This document shows, one piece after another, positions 26,976 to 36,338 of a stretch of 64,000 nt of DNA. The stretch is taken from positions 1,674,001-1,738,000 of the forward strand of contig NC_017243.1 in assembly GCF_000223215.1 (NCBI RefSeq), in the 5' to 3' direction. This stretch comes from Brachyspira intermedia PWS/A. GTDB lineage: Bacteria > Spirochaetota > Brachyspiria > Brachyspirales > Brachyspiraceae. A program made the position numbers and the translations under genes. The stretch's first letter is position 1, and each line of letters begins with the position of its first letter. The notes beneath the pieces were generated by a model, which was not told the DNA's origin, searched no databases, and worked only from the letters and a program-made list of their open reading frames with translations.

Positions 26976-27611
26976 TTATGATTTCTTTCTCTTTAAATCA
27001 ATTTGTCTTTGAATCTCTTTTAAGTTTTTAACATATATGGTATTAGTTCTTATATCTATTTTACCTGTTTTTACCAATGTATTTAAAACTTTTTGTACAT
27101 CAACTACTTTTACACCGCACCAATTTGCTATATCATTTATAGTGGCATTTAGTTCCTGAGGTTCATAATAATGATCTCTAGGTATGTTTTGAAGCTCTGC
27201 CAAAAGTAAAAGACAGTCATATACTCTCAAGTCAGTTTCATTTAATTGAAGTATTAAAAGTCTTCTTTTAGCATCGAATATTCTTTTAGCAAAAGTTTTT
27301 GAAAGTTTCAAAGCCATAACTGTATTATTAGCCAATATGCTTTGGAAGTTTTCTTTTCTCAACTCTAAAAGCACAGTAGGTTCATTTGCTATAGCCGATG
27401 CACTTCTTGTAGTATCTTCTAATATAGCCATTTCACCGAAAAACTCACCAGCATAAACTATGTCTAACAATTTTTCAACATCTTTTATAACTTTTGTAAT
27501 TTTTACTGAACCGCTTTGAACTAAATAGAATTTATCACCTTTTTCATATTCCAGAAATATAACATCATCAGTATTATATTTTTTTGTATGAGAACTTAAA
27601 TTATTATCCAT
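26976..27611 (-). CDS. Crp/Fnr family transcriptional regulator
   Basis: 211 residues. Residues about 10-120 form a cyclic-nucleotide-binding jellyroll (YEKGDKFYLVQSGSVKI; YAGEFFGEMAILEDTTRSASAIA, where GEMA and the TTRSA stretch match the phosphate-binding cassette). A C-terminal winged helix follows (ATINDIANWCGVKVVDVQKVLNTL, about 158-181). GEMAxxxxxxRSA is intact, so cNMP binding is plausible. The next gene upstream, 25 bp away on the same strand, encodes a second cNMP-fold protein, so the pair probably forms one operon. Confidence 0.88.
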   Translation of the reverse strand: MDNNLSSHTKKYNTDDVIFLEYEKGDKFYLVQSGSVKITKVIKDVEKLLDIVYAGEFFGEMAILEDTTRSASAIANEPTVLLELRKENFQSILANNTVMALKLSKTFAKRIFDAKRRLLILQLNETDLRVYDCLLLLAELQNIPRDHYYEPQELNATINDIANWCGVKVVDVQKVLNTLVKTGKIDIRTNTIYVKNLKEIQRQIDLKRKKS

Positions 27612-27636
27612 ATTTGTTCCTTAATTTCTTTTTATA

Positions 27637-28623
27637 TTACAGTCTTGAAATACTTGCATTCGCTTCCTTTGAAAAATTATCCATAGGAGGCATTGAAATA
27701 ACTTTTTGATAATATGCTTTTGCTTTAGTTTTATTTCCGCTGCCCTCACAGCTTTTAGCTAAAAATAGTATAGCCTCTTTAACATTTTGAGATTTAGGAT
27801 ATTTTTTTATTGCTGACAACAATACAGTAGAAGCATTATCATATTTGTTTATATTATAATAACATTTACCCATATAGAATATAGAATTCTCGGCAACAGC
27901 AGTATCAGGACTTTTAATTAAATTATTGAATGCTTTTAATGAGTTAACATAATCATTATTATTATATAACTCAACAGCCTTATTATATGCAGGGTCATTA
28001 ATTGCTGCTTTAGCCTGAGTTTTTGGAGCTGAAGCAGGAGCATTTGAAACAGGAGGTGCTATATCACTATCATCTGTAATATCTAATTCTTCTTTACATT
28101 CTTCAATTTTTTCTTTTACAGTGTTATAGAATGCTGAATCTTCATCTGCATACTGTATATATCTTTTATAAGCATATAGAGCATTTCTATACTTTTTATT
28201 TTTAAAGTAAAATTCCCCTATTCCGTATAATCCCTCTAAAGGATCCTGTCCTTCTTCGCTTATATCATTTTCAACAAGTTCTCTTACTCTTTTATTGATT
28301 CTTCTAAGCTGATTTGAAAACACCTTAAGCATTTTTATGATTATAGGTTTATTTTTTTCAATCAAACTTTCAAATTCTTCATAAGTAATTATGATAACAA
28401 CACAATCTGTTAAGCACTGAACCGTATCTTCTTGCGGATAAGTACCAAGTATACTTTTTACCCCAAAAAACTCGCCTATATTAATAAGTTCCCTAGTTTC
28501 ATAACCTGTTTCTTCTGATAAAAAGATACTTTGAGCCTGACCTTGTTTCAAGATATAAACTCTGTCTGAGGTGTCGCCTGTAAAATATACTATAGAACCT
28601 GCTTTATATACTCTTGTTTGCAT
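27637..28623 (-). CDS. Cyclic-nucleotide-binding-fold protein with TPR domain
   Basis: 328 residues. Residues about 1-115 are a cNMP-type jellyroll (GSIVYFTGDTSDRVYILKQG; GEFFGVKSILGTYPQEDTVQ), without the Arg of the phosphate cassette in the usual place, so ligand binding is uncertain. No HTH follows. Instead there are TPR-like helical repeats (YGIGEFYFKNKKYRNALYAY about 133-152; and three repeats of the NSLKAFNNLIK, GKCYYNINKYDNAS kind about 220-320) around a Pro/Ala-rich linker. It resembles tetratricopeptide proteins of outer-envelope assembly fused to a sensor. Probably in one operon with the Crp-family gene. Confidence 0.8.
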   Translation of the reverse strand: MQTRVYKAGSIVYFTGDTSDRVYILKQGQAQSIFLSEETGYETRELINIGEFFGVKSILGTYPQEDTVQCLTDCVVIIITYEEFESLIEKNKPIIIKMLKVFSNQLRRINKRVRELVENDISEEGQDPLEGLYGIGEFYFKNKKYRNALYAYKRYIQYADEDSAFYNTVKEKIEECKEELDITDDSDIAPPVSNAPASAPKTQAKAAINDPAYNKAVELYNNNDYVNSLKAFNNLIKSPDTAVAENSIFYMGKCYYNINKYDNASTVLLSAIKKYPKSQNVKEAILFLAKSCEGSGNKTKAKAYYQKVISMPPMDNFSKEANASISRL

Positions 28624-28736
28624 TAACTTTTTTCCTCAACTAATAATTTAATTATATCTAAAGTTTTTTAGAATAAAAAAAGATTATTTTATTATTTTAT
28701 TCTATCACTTATAATACTTTTTTCAAGTTATTTTTT

Positions 28737-29324
28737 TCATTTTCTTAGCTTATTTATCATATCTACAGTTTCAATATCAATGTCTTTAGACCTTGTATTT
28801 AAATCATCTATTATAATTGTAATCTCTTCATCTTGCATATTCTGACCGAATTTGGCTTTGGCAGTAAGATTTTCAATTTTTATTACGCCTATAAGCATAT
28901 TATTTTGTGCATAATCAAACATCTTGTTGTCTATAGACAGATTATCATTATTAGGTTCGTATTTTTTTACTATTTCATATAAAATTTCTTTTCTTCTTGA
29001 TATATCATCTATAGTTTCAAATTTACCTTCTATAAAAACAGAAAAGAAAAACTGTGTAGGTATCATTTTACCATTTAAAAATTCAGACGGTATATATGAA
29101 TATGGTTTTGAAGCACTAAAAGAAACTTTAGGATTATTCTTTAGAATTTCATATTTTCTGCCCGCCATAGCACCATGAAAATATATTTCATTGTTTTTAT
29201 AGCAAAAACTTATAGGTACAGCATAAGGTATATCATCAGGCAAAGCCATAACACCAAATTCTATACTATTAAGCATACTGTATATTTCTTCTTTATCTTC
29301 AAATATAAAATCTTTTCTTCTCAT
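28737..29324 (-). CDS. Pyridoxamine 5'-phosphate oxidase-like (NimA-type) flavoprotein
   Basis: 195 residues of the split-barrel FMN-binding family. Typical parts are the N-terminal stretch MRRKDFIFEDKEEIYSML, IPYAVPISFCYKNNEIYFHGA (about 31-51) and GRKYEILKNNPKVSFSAS (about 54-71), all as in 5-nitroimidazole-reductase-like proteins. The family includes NimA, which reduces nitroimidazoles, but most members have unknown substrates, so drug resistance should not be assumed. It is divergent from nadE. Confidence 0.82.
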   Translation of the reverse strand: MRRKDFIFEDKEEIYSMLNSIEFGVMALPDDIPYAVPISFCYKNNEIYFHGAMAGRKYEILKNNPKVSFSASKPYSYIPSEFLNGKMIPTQFFFSVFIEGKFETIDDISRRKEILYEIVKKYEPNNDNLSIDNKMFDYAQNNMLIGVIKIENLTAKAKFGQNMQDEEITIIIDDLNTRSKDIDIETVDMINKLRK

Positions 29325-29462
29325 ATACCAATGTATAACCTTTCTAATTATAAATTATAACTGTAGACTAAATCAATAAATTTTATTATAATATATATAA
29401 CGGTTTATTATATTTTTTCTTTATAATTTAATTAATATAAATACATTTGGAGTTCGTTTAAT

Positions 29463-31355
29463 ATGAAAATAGCTGTTTCTCAATTAGAGATAATACCATC
29501 TATGCCTTGCGATAATACTGTTAGAATAATAAGTTTTATAAGCAAAGCTAAAAAAGAAAATGCTGATATAGTGATATTTCCGGAATTATGCGTTTCAGGT
29601 TATATGATTGGTGATATGTTTGAAAGCGAAGGATTCATAAAAGAATGCGAGGAACTTGGAGAAGAAATAATAAAATCTTCAAATGGAATATATGTTATTT
29701 TTGGCAATATTGCATCTGATAAAAATAAAAAAAATTTTGATGGAAGAATAAGAAAATATAATGCTATGTTTGTAGCTAAAGATGGTAAATTAATACATAA
29801 TAATACCACTGAATACCCTTTTATAATAAAATCCTTACTACCTAATTATAAAGAATTTGAAGATCCAAGACATTTTTTCAGCTTAAAAGATTTAGCTTTT
29901 GAGAATAATGCTGATATAAAAGAATATTTAAAACCTTTGGAAATAGAATGCAATGGTGAAAAGATAAAATTAGGTCTTACTATATGTGAGGATGCATGGA
30001 GCAAAAATTATACATTTTCTCCTATGGACATTATAAATTCTAACAAAGATGTAGATTTATTTATCAATATATCAAGTTCACCATATACTTTAGTTAAAGA
30101 TGCTAAAAGACATAGCATGTATGGAGAAATTGCAAGTAAACATAATACTCCTCTTATATACATTAATAATGTAGGAATACAAAATAATGGAAAAACAGTG
30201 TATACATTTGACGGAAGAAGTTCTGTTTATGATAATAAGGGTAATTTATTATTAACAGGAAAAAGATATGAAGAAGATTTGTATTTCATTGATATAGATG
30301 TGAAAAACAAAGCATTTGGAAAAACTATAGAGATAAAAGAAGAAAATGAATATAAATTGATATATGAAACTGTTATTTACGGAATAAGAAAATTTATGAA
30401 ATCTATAGGGATAAATAAGGTTGTTATAGGCGTATCCGGAGGTATTGATTCTGCATTATCATCTGTAATGTATGTAAATGCCATTGGAAAAGATAATGTT
30501 TTACTAGTTAATATGCCTAGTAAATTCAATTCTGATACAACTAAAAACCTTGCAAAGACTTTATCTGATAATTTAGGATGTGCTTATATGGTAGTTCCTA
30601 TACAGGAATCAGTAGATTATACTGTAAAACAATTAGAAAGCTCCCCTATTATAAAAGACGGTAAAGAAGATCATCTAAAATTATCATCTTTTGTTATAGA
30701 GAATATACAGGCAAGAGATAGATCATCAAGAGTATTATCTGCTATAGCTGCTAGTTTTGGCGGCGTATTTACATGCAATGCCAATAAAACAGAAACTATG
30801 GTTGGATATTCTACTATGTATGGAGACGGAGCAGGATTTTTTGCTTGTTTGGCTGATTTATGGAAATATCAGATATACGGACTTGCTAATTATGTTAACA
30901 AAGAAGTATTTAAAAAGGAAATTATTCCTGAAGGCACTATAAACATTGTACCTAGTGCCGAACTTTCAACTGCTCAGGCTGTAGATGAAGGTAAAGGCGA
31001 TCCTATAAAATATGATTATCATGATTATTTATTCAAATTTTTAATGGAATCTTGGAACAGAGCTATATTAGAAGATATACTAGAACTTTATATAGAAGGA
31101 AATTTGGAAGAAAAAATAGGATGCCAAAAAGGAACATTAAAAAAATATTTCAAAAATGGTGCTGAATTTGTAGATGATTTAGAGAGATGGTGGAAGCAGT
31201 ACATGGGAATGGGTATATCTAAAAGAATACAGGCTCCTCCAATACTTGCAGTAAGCAGAAGAAGTTTTGGATTCGGAAATAGAGAATCGCAAAATAGAAT
31301 CTATTATACTGCAAAATACTTGAATTTGAAAAATAAAATTTTTGAAATTAATTAA
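29463..31355 (+). CDS. nadE: NAD+ synthase (glutamine-hydrolysing)
   Basis: 630 residues with an N-terminal nitrilase-type glutaminase (about 1-270) and a C-terminal ammonia-dependent NAD synthetase. Catalytic Glu in FPELCVSGY (about 40-48) and Cys in LTICEDAW (about 172-179) are present, with the Lys expected between them. GVSGGIDSALS (about 324-334) is the PP-loop ATP pyrophosphatase motif, and KTETMVGYSTMYGDG is the deamido-NAD region. It produces NAD+ from nicotinate adenine dinucleotide using glutamine. Monocistronic; GGAG precedes the ATG. Confidence 0.96.
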   Translation: MKIAVSQLEIIPSMPCDNTVRIISFISKAKKENADIVIFPELCVSGYMIGDMFESEGFIKECEELGEEIIKSSNGIYVIFGNIASDKNKKNFDGRIRKYNAMFVAKDGKLIHNNTTEYPFIIKSLLPNYKEFEDPRHFFSLKDLAFENNADIKEYLKPLEIECNGEKIKLGLTICEDAWSKNYTFSPMDIINSNKDVDLFINISSSPYTLVKDAKRHSMYGEIASKHNTPLIYINNVGIQNNGKTVYTFDGRSSVYDNKGNLLLTGKRYEEDLYFIDIDVKNKAFGKTIEIKEENEYKLIYETVIYGIRKFMKSIGINKVVIGVSGGIDSALSSVMYVNAIGKDNVLLVNMPSKFNSDTTKNLAKTLSDNLGCAYMVVPIQESVDYTVKQLESSPIIKDGKEDHLKLSSFVIENIQARDRSSRVLSAIAASFGGVFTCNANKTETMVGYSTMYGDGAGFFACLADLWKYQIYGLANYVNKEVFKKEIIPEGTINIVPSAELSTAQAVDEGKGDPIKYDYHDYLFKFLMESWNRAILEDILELYIEGNLEEKIGCQKGTLKKYFKNGAEFVDDLERWWKQYMGMGISKRIQAPPILAVSRRSFGFGNRESQNRIYYTAKYLNLKNKIFEIN

Positions 31356-31412
31356 AAAAACTTTAATTAAATATATTTTTACTGTAAAATTATAGTGTAA
31401 TAAAAATTTTAC

Positions 31413-31441
31413 TTGCAAAAAGCAATAATAAATGTTATATT
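31413..31441 (+). promoter_or_regulatory. Promoter of the chemotaxis operon
   Basis: TTGCAA (31413-31418) and TATATT (31436-31441) are 17 bp apart and lie about 46 bp before the GTG start of the first gene. Confidence 0.5.
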
Positions 31442-31487
31442 TATAACGTGATATATAATTTTTTAGAATATTGGGAAATTATAAAAA

Positions 31488-33416
31488 GTGGCAGCAACTA
31501 TTATAGACAATAATATAAGGCAGGATATCCTTGACTATTCTGCAATATTAGAAACAACTGTGAAGGATATTAACTCTTTTCTTGAAGAAGTTGGAAGAGT
31601 TTATAGCTTTATAGGTGAAAAATTTCCTATGATTGAACAGGAAATGAAAAATGAAAACGAAAAAGCTAATAAGCTGCTTTCATATTTTACCAATAAAGAA
31701 AAAGGAGAAAAAAACTTCTCTAATGATTTAGATGAGAACCAAGAAGATTTTTTTAGATCCTTTGATAGAATGCAAAGTTTTATATCTCAAGACAATGAAC
31801 TTTCTGATTCCTTAGTAGAAGACGTTGGCAGAACTAGTAATATTATGGATTCCATAGAACAAATTAGGATGCTTGCTGACCAAATTAAAGTTTATTCATT
31901 AAATGCCATTATAATATCTTCTAAATATGGTGCTGGTGGTAAGGCTTTTGGAGAAATATCCAAAAACATAATCAAAATGTCTGAAACATCAAATGAACAG
32001 GCAGATCAAATGAATAGAATCGGTAAGGAGTTATTTGTAAGGTTTGAGTCATTTAAAACTGAAATATTAAAAACAAATGAATTGCAAAGACAGAATTTTA
32101 CAATCATGAGAGAACAGCTTGATAAAGAGCATAATAACATGGTTAATTCCTTTGCAGTATTTTCTAATATAATATCAGATATAATATCAAGAGTTGATAA
32201 TACTTATGATTTTATATTTGAAGTAATGATGGTTCTTCCTCGTGAAGATATAGTAAGACAGCAGACTGAGCATATAATAGAATCTATGAATTCCATAGTT
32301 TATGAAAATAGAAATTTCATAGAATATTATGGAAAAGAAGTAGAAACTATGGATGCTGCTGATCTTGAAAAAGAAGAAAATCAAAGTTTAGAACATAAAC
32401 TTCTTGACTTGCTTACTTTTGATGATGTAGTTTTAACTCTAATAATAGAAAACTTTAAATCAATACATGAGGAAATTGATCTTACAAACTCAGATATTTA
32501 TAAAAGTTTAAAAGGTTTAAAAGATGCATTGACAGATATTACATTAGATAGAACTACTATAGTTGAATATATGATTGGAGGCGAAAGCGGTAAATCAGAG
32601 TTTCCTTTCACAGTTTCAGAGTCTTTGTTCAATGAATATATGGGATTCATTAAACTTTATTTAGAAAACTTTAAATTATTTTTAACTAATAAATACAGAA
32701 TATCTGACAGCAATATAGCTATAATAGACTCAATAGAAGAATTGGAAAGCATGTTCTTAGAAACAAAAAACATTGCTAAAACTTTTAACTCTATTAACTT
32801 TTTAGCTAAAATAGAACTTGAAAAGAATAGCGATATATTTAATAATTCGCAGACTTTCTCTATAGAAAGTGTTGAATCAATAGCTACTAACATTACAGAA
32901 ACAGTAGATGGATGTTTAGAGCAGTTCCATAATATTAAATCTGCTATTTTCAGTTCAATTAATAAATTTAAATCTAATATCAATCAGCAGTCGAGCGAGC
33001 ATTCTTTTATAGAATCTATGACAGACAGCGTAAGCAAACGTTTAGATGAATCAAAATATATTATTAATAATAACATAAAAAGATTAGATAGTTATGCTGA
33101 TGAATTATTTGGACTTATAGACAAAACCCTAATAGATTTAAGTTCATTAAGTACATTGCTTACAAAGATTAATGAAATAATAGAAATCTTTAATAGCATG
33201 AGAAATGTTATAAGAGATAAGAAAAATGAATATTATAATTTATTAGGTATAGAAAATTGGAAAATAGAAAGTGATAAATATTTGGATATAGTTAATTCTT
33301 ATACGATAAAGAAAGAAAGAGCTATTGCTAATAGTATTTTATCTGGAGAAGATGCGCCGAATGTCGATATAAGTATAGATGTAGGTGCTGATAGCGGCGA
33401 TTTTACTATGTTTTAA
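31488..33416 (+). CDS. Soluble, degenerate methyl-accepting chemotaxis receptor-like protein
   Basis: 642 residues, GTG start: a stop lies two codons upstream and GGGA precedes it by 11 bp. No membrane segment or signal peptide. The only receptor landmark is a segment at about 128-175, with QIKVYSLNAIIISSKYGAGGKA followed by FGEISKNIIKMSE, matching the signalling-tip hairpin of MCPs (LNAAIEAARAGExGxGFxVVA), but with AIIISSK in place of AIEAARA. The rest is long helical coiled coil. As the first gene of the operon it probably supplies a cytoplasmic signalling or scaffolding subunit for the CheA/CheW downstream. The exact role is unknown. Confidence 0.72.
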   Translation: MAATIIDNNIRQDILDYSAILETTVKDINSFLEEVGRVYSFIGEKFPMIEQEMKNENEKANKLLSYFTNKEKGEKNFSNDLDENQEDFFRSFDRMQSFISQDNELSDSLVEDVGRTSNIMDSIEQIRMLADQIKVYSLNAIIISSKYGAGGKAFGEISKNIIKMSETSNEQADQMNRIGKELFVRFESFKTEILKTNELQRQNFTIMREQLDKEHNNMVNSFAVFSNIISDIISRVDNTYDFIFEVMMVLPREDIVRQQTEHIIESMNSIVYENRNFIEYYGKEVETMDAADLEKEENQSLEHKLLDLLTFDDVVLTLIIENFKSIHEEIDLTNSDIYKSLKGLKDALTDITLDRTTIVEYMIGGESGKSEFPFTVSESLFNEYMGFIKLYLENFKLFLTNKYRISDSNIAIIDSIEELESMFLETKNIAKTFNSINFLAKIELEKNSDIFNNSQTFSIESVESIATNITETVDGCLEQFHNIKSAIFSSINKFKSNINQQSSEHSFIESMTDSVSKRLDESKYIINNNIKRLDSYADELFGLIDKTLIDLSSLSTLLTKINEIIEIFNSMRNVIRDKKNEYYNLLGIENWKIESDKYLDIVNSYTIKKERAIANSILSGEDAPNVDISIDVGADSGDFTMF

Positions 33417-33440
33417 TAAAAGTAATGGAGGTATTTATTT

Positions 33441-33704
33441 ATGTCAGTTATAGAGATAAATGATAATCTTAATATAAGAACTATGAGTAAATATTTTAAG
33501 AATGTCATAAAAAGTGCTAATTATAACGAAGATATGACTGTAAAATTTAATTGTGAGGGTGATGCCCATGTGGATTTAGCAGGACTTCAAATACTGTATG
33601 CTATGAAAAAAGAACTTGCTAAAAATCAAAAAAACCTTATAGTAGAAGGTATGGATAATTTGTTTGTAGAATATTTAAAAATAATTAATGATAAAAATAA
33701 TTAA
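33441..33704 (+). CDS. STAS-domain protein without the phosphoacceptor serine
   Basis: 87 residues, the size and fold order of a SpoIIAA-like STAS domain. The motif that should read D-S-x-G is DLAGLQ (45-50), so the Ser phosphorylated in anti-sigma antagonists is Leu46. Phosphorylation-based partner switching is therefore unlikely; a fixed structural or binding role is inferred. It lies 24 bp after the receptor-like gene and 19 bp before cheY, and GGAGG precedes its ATG. Confidence 0.75.
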   Translation: MSVIEINDNLNIRTMSKYFKNVIKSANYNEDMTVKFNCEGDAHVDLAGLQILYAMKKELAKNQKNLIVEGMDNLFVEYLKIINDKNN

Positions 33705-33723
33705 TGATTAAGAGGTTAAATCT

Positions 33724-34092
33724 ATGGCTAAAACAATACTAATTGTAGACGATTCTAATACAGCTAGAGCATCTGTTGAATATACTTTAAAGAAAGGCAG
33801 CTATACTGTAGTGTCTGCAGATGATGGTACTACAGGATTAGAGGTTCTTGGTAAAACACCAAATGTTGATATGATAATAACAGACCTTAACATGCCAAAA
33901 ATGGATGGTATAGAATTCATTAAGCATGTAAGAAAAGTAGATCAACATAAATATACCCCTATTCTAATGCTTACAACAGAATCTCAAGATGAGAAAAAAA
34001 TGGAGGGTAAAGCTGCAGGTGCTAGTGGTTGGCTAGTAAAGCCATTTAACCCAACTCAGCTTTTAGATGTAGTAAAACGTTTTTTAAATTGA
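33724..34092 (+). CDS. cheY: CheY-like single-domain response regulator
   Basis: 122 residues, a lone receiver domain. The acidic pocket is Asp9 and Asp10, the phosphoacceptor Asp54 (IITDLNMP), the switch Thr84 or Thr85 (LMLTTE) and Lys106 (WLVKPF). All catalytic residues are present. It receives phosphate from CheA and, as a single-domain regulator, would act on the flagellar motor switch. Located between STAS and cheA in the chemotaxis operon. Confidence 0.92.
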   Translation: MAKTILIVDDSNTARASVEYTLKKGSYTVVSADDGTTGLEVLGKTPNVDMIITDLNMPKMDGIEFIKHVRKVDQHKYTPILMLTTESQDEKKMEGKAAGASGWLVKPFNPTQLLDVVKRFLN

Positions 34093-34146
34093 TTTCTAAC
34101 CATCTTATTTTATATAATAAGGATTTTATAAAGGTAGAGGTGCTAT

Positions 34147-36327
34147 ATGTTTGATAGTGATGAATTTATTTCGATATTCCTAAGTGAAGCCAATGAAATT
34201 GTAGAAGGTCTTGAAAACGACCTAGTTTTGTTGGAAGATAATAAAAGTGATGAAGATCTTTTAAATAAAATATTTAGAAGTGCTCACACTCTTAAATCTT
34301 CAGCAGGTACAGTTGGCTTTACAACTATGAGTGAGTTAAACCACGTTGCTGAAAACTTATTAGAAAAAGTTAGAAGCGGCAAGTTGGATGTTACTCCTCA
34401 AATGATTACAGTATTGTTAGAGTTCCTGGATACTGTAAAATTAATGTTGCAAAATATTGTAGACGGTAAAAGTGAAACTGAAGGTGTTACCAATATAGAT
34501 TCACTAAAAGCTAAAATAAAAGCTATAGCTGACGGTAATGATGTAAGTACTGCTGCAGCTGCACCAAAAGCATCTCCTGAACCTAAAAAAGAAGAGCCTA
34601 AGAAAGAAGAGGCTAAAGCTACAGAAACTAAACCTGAAGAAAAAAAAGAAGATACGAAAGCTGATGAATCATCTGCTACTTCAGGCGGAGAAAATTCATT
34701 CCATATCGAAATGGGATTTAAAGCTACTATTTTTGATAATGGTATAGACCCTCTTATGTTCTTAAATGACCTTAGAGCTATAGGTACTATTAGTAACTTA
34801 AAAATAGAGTGTAATAGCTTACCTACTATCTTAAATCTTGAAGATCCTTATGTTTGTTATACTCAGTTCTCTTTGGATTTTGAAACTAATGCTCCTGAAG
34901 AACAAGTTCAGAATATTTTCTTATTTGTAATAGATGATAATGATATTAATATTATAAATACTAAAGCTGAAATAAAAGATGATGATGAAGCAAATAAAGC
35001 AGTTGAAACTAAAGAAGAACAGCCTGCAAAAGAAGAGGCTAAAGAAGATACTGCTGCTAAACCTGAAGAAAAACCTGCAGAAACAGCTGCAGCTGCTAGT
35101 AAACCTGCAGCAGCTCCTAAAACTGGTACAAAAGTTCAGGCTCCTTCAACAGTAAGGGTTGATACAAGAAAATTAGACAGCTTAATGAACTTAATCGGAG
35201 AGCTTGTTATAGCACAGTCAAGAATAATGCAGCTTACTCAAAGTTTAGATATAGATAATGGACTTAAAGAGGCTGTAAGTTCAATGGATAGAACTTCAAG
35301 ACAAATACAAGAAGAAGTTATGAATATCCGAATGATGCCTATCGGTCCTATATTCACTCAATTCCATAGATATGTTAGGGACTTAAATTTAGAATTAAAC
35401 AAAGAAGTTAAACTAGTTCTTAAAGGTGAAACTACAGAAATAGATAAAAATATGTTAGAGCAGTTATCTGACCCTCTTAAACATATTATAAGAAACTCTA
35501 TGGACCATGGTATAGAGAAAACAAAAGAAGAAAGAATAGCTAGAGGTAAGCCTGAATATGGTACAATAACAATGTCTGCAGCTCACCAAGAAGGACATGT
35601 TGTTATAGAAGTATCAGATGATGGTAATGGATTGAATAAAGAAAAAATCTTTAATAAAGCTGTTGAAAAAGGACTTCTTTCAAAAGATGGTAAATATTCT
35701 GATATAGAAATATACAGAACTATTTTCTCTCCTGGTCTTTCTACTGCTGAAAAAATAACAGACATATCAGGAAGAGGTGTTGGTATGGATGTTGTTAGAG
35801 CTAATGTAGAAAAAATGAAAGGTAAAATAGAAATTAAATCTGCTGAAGGTCAAGGTAGTACATTCATAATAAAATTACCTTTAACATTGGCTATTATTGA
35901 AGGTATTACTTTTGCTTTAGGTAAACAAATATACATAATGCCTTTGATTTCAATTATAGAACAAATAAAAGTAAAAAACGAACAGGTAAAACCTTTTGAA
36001 GGCAAAGGGGAAATGATAAAAATCAGAGATGAGTATTTGCCTTTAATTAGATTACACAAAGTATTTGAAATAGATACACAAGTTGAAAATATAGATGATG
36101 GTATAGTTGTAGTTGTTGAAGCTGGATATAGAAAATGTGCTATATTTGTTGATGAGCTTTTGGATCAGCAGCAAGTAGTTATTAAATCTTTAGATTCAGC
36201 ATTCAGTAAACATGCAGGAATAGCCGGAGGTACTATACTTGGAGACGGAAGAATAGCCCTTATTATAGATATACAGGGACTAGTAAATATGTCTTTACAA
36301 GGAAAAATTAATAACGGCGTTAAATAA
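34147..36327 (+). CDS. cheA: Chemotaxis histidine kinase CheA
   Basis: 726 residues. HPt domain at the N-terminus with phosphoacceptor His47 (FRSAHTLKSSAG); a Pro/Glu/Lys/Ala-rich linker (about 135-180); a domain at about 185-280 (FKATIFDNGIDPLMFLNDL) seen in many CheA proteins that is not the E. coli P2; a second acidic linker; dimerisation helix pair (P3) from VRVDTRKLDSLMNLIGELVI (about 337-356); HATPase (NSMDHGIE, about 451; SDDGNGL; GRGVGMDVVRANVE); and a CheW-like P5 domain. All catalytic boxes look intact. The long repetitive linkers could make expansion or contraction between strains likely. Confidence 0.95.
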   Translation: MFDSDEFISIFLSEANEIVEGLENDLVLLEDNKSDEDLLNKIFRSAHTLKSSAGTVGFTTMSELNHVAENLLEKVRSGKLDVTPQMITVLLEFLDTVKLMLQNIVDGKSETEGVTNIDSLKAKIKAIADGNDVSTAAAAPKASPEPKKEEPKKEEAKATETKPEEKKEDTKADESSATSGGENSFHIEMGFKATIFDNGIDPLMFLNDLRAIGTISNLKIECNSLPTILNLEDPYVCYTQFSLDFETNAPEEQVQNIFLFVIDDNDINIINTKAEIKDDDEANKAVETKEEQPAKEEAKEDTAAKPEEKPAETAAAASKPAAAPKTGTKVQAPSTVRVDTRKLDSLMNLIGELVIAQSRIMQLTQSLDIDNGLKEAVSSMDRTSRQIQEEVMNIRMMPIGPIFTQFHRYVRDLNLELNKEVKLVLKGETTEIDKNMLEQLSDPLKHIIRNSMDHGIEKTKEERIARGKPEYGTITMSAAHQEGHVVIEVSDDGNGLNKEKIFNKAVEKGLLSKDGKYSDIEIYRTIFSPGLSTAEKITDISGRGVGMDVVRANVEKMKGKIEIKSAEGQGSTFIIKLPLTLAIIEGITFALGKQIYIMPLISIIEQIKVKNEQVKPFEGKGEMIKIRDEYLPLIRLHKVFEIDTQVENIDDGIVVVVEAGYRKCAIFVDELLDQQQVVIKSLDSAFSKHAGIAGGTILGDGRIALIIDIQGLVNMSLQGKINNGVK

Positions 36328-36338
36328 AGGATTGTAAT

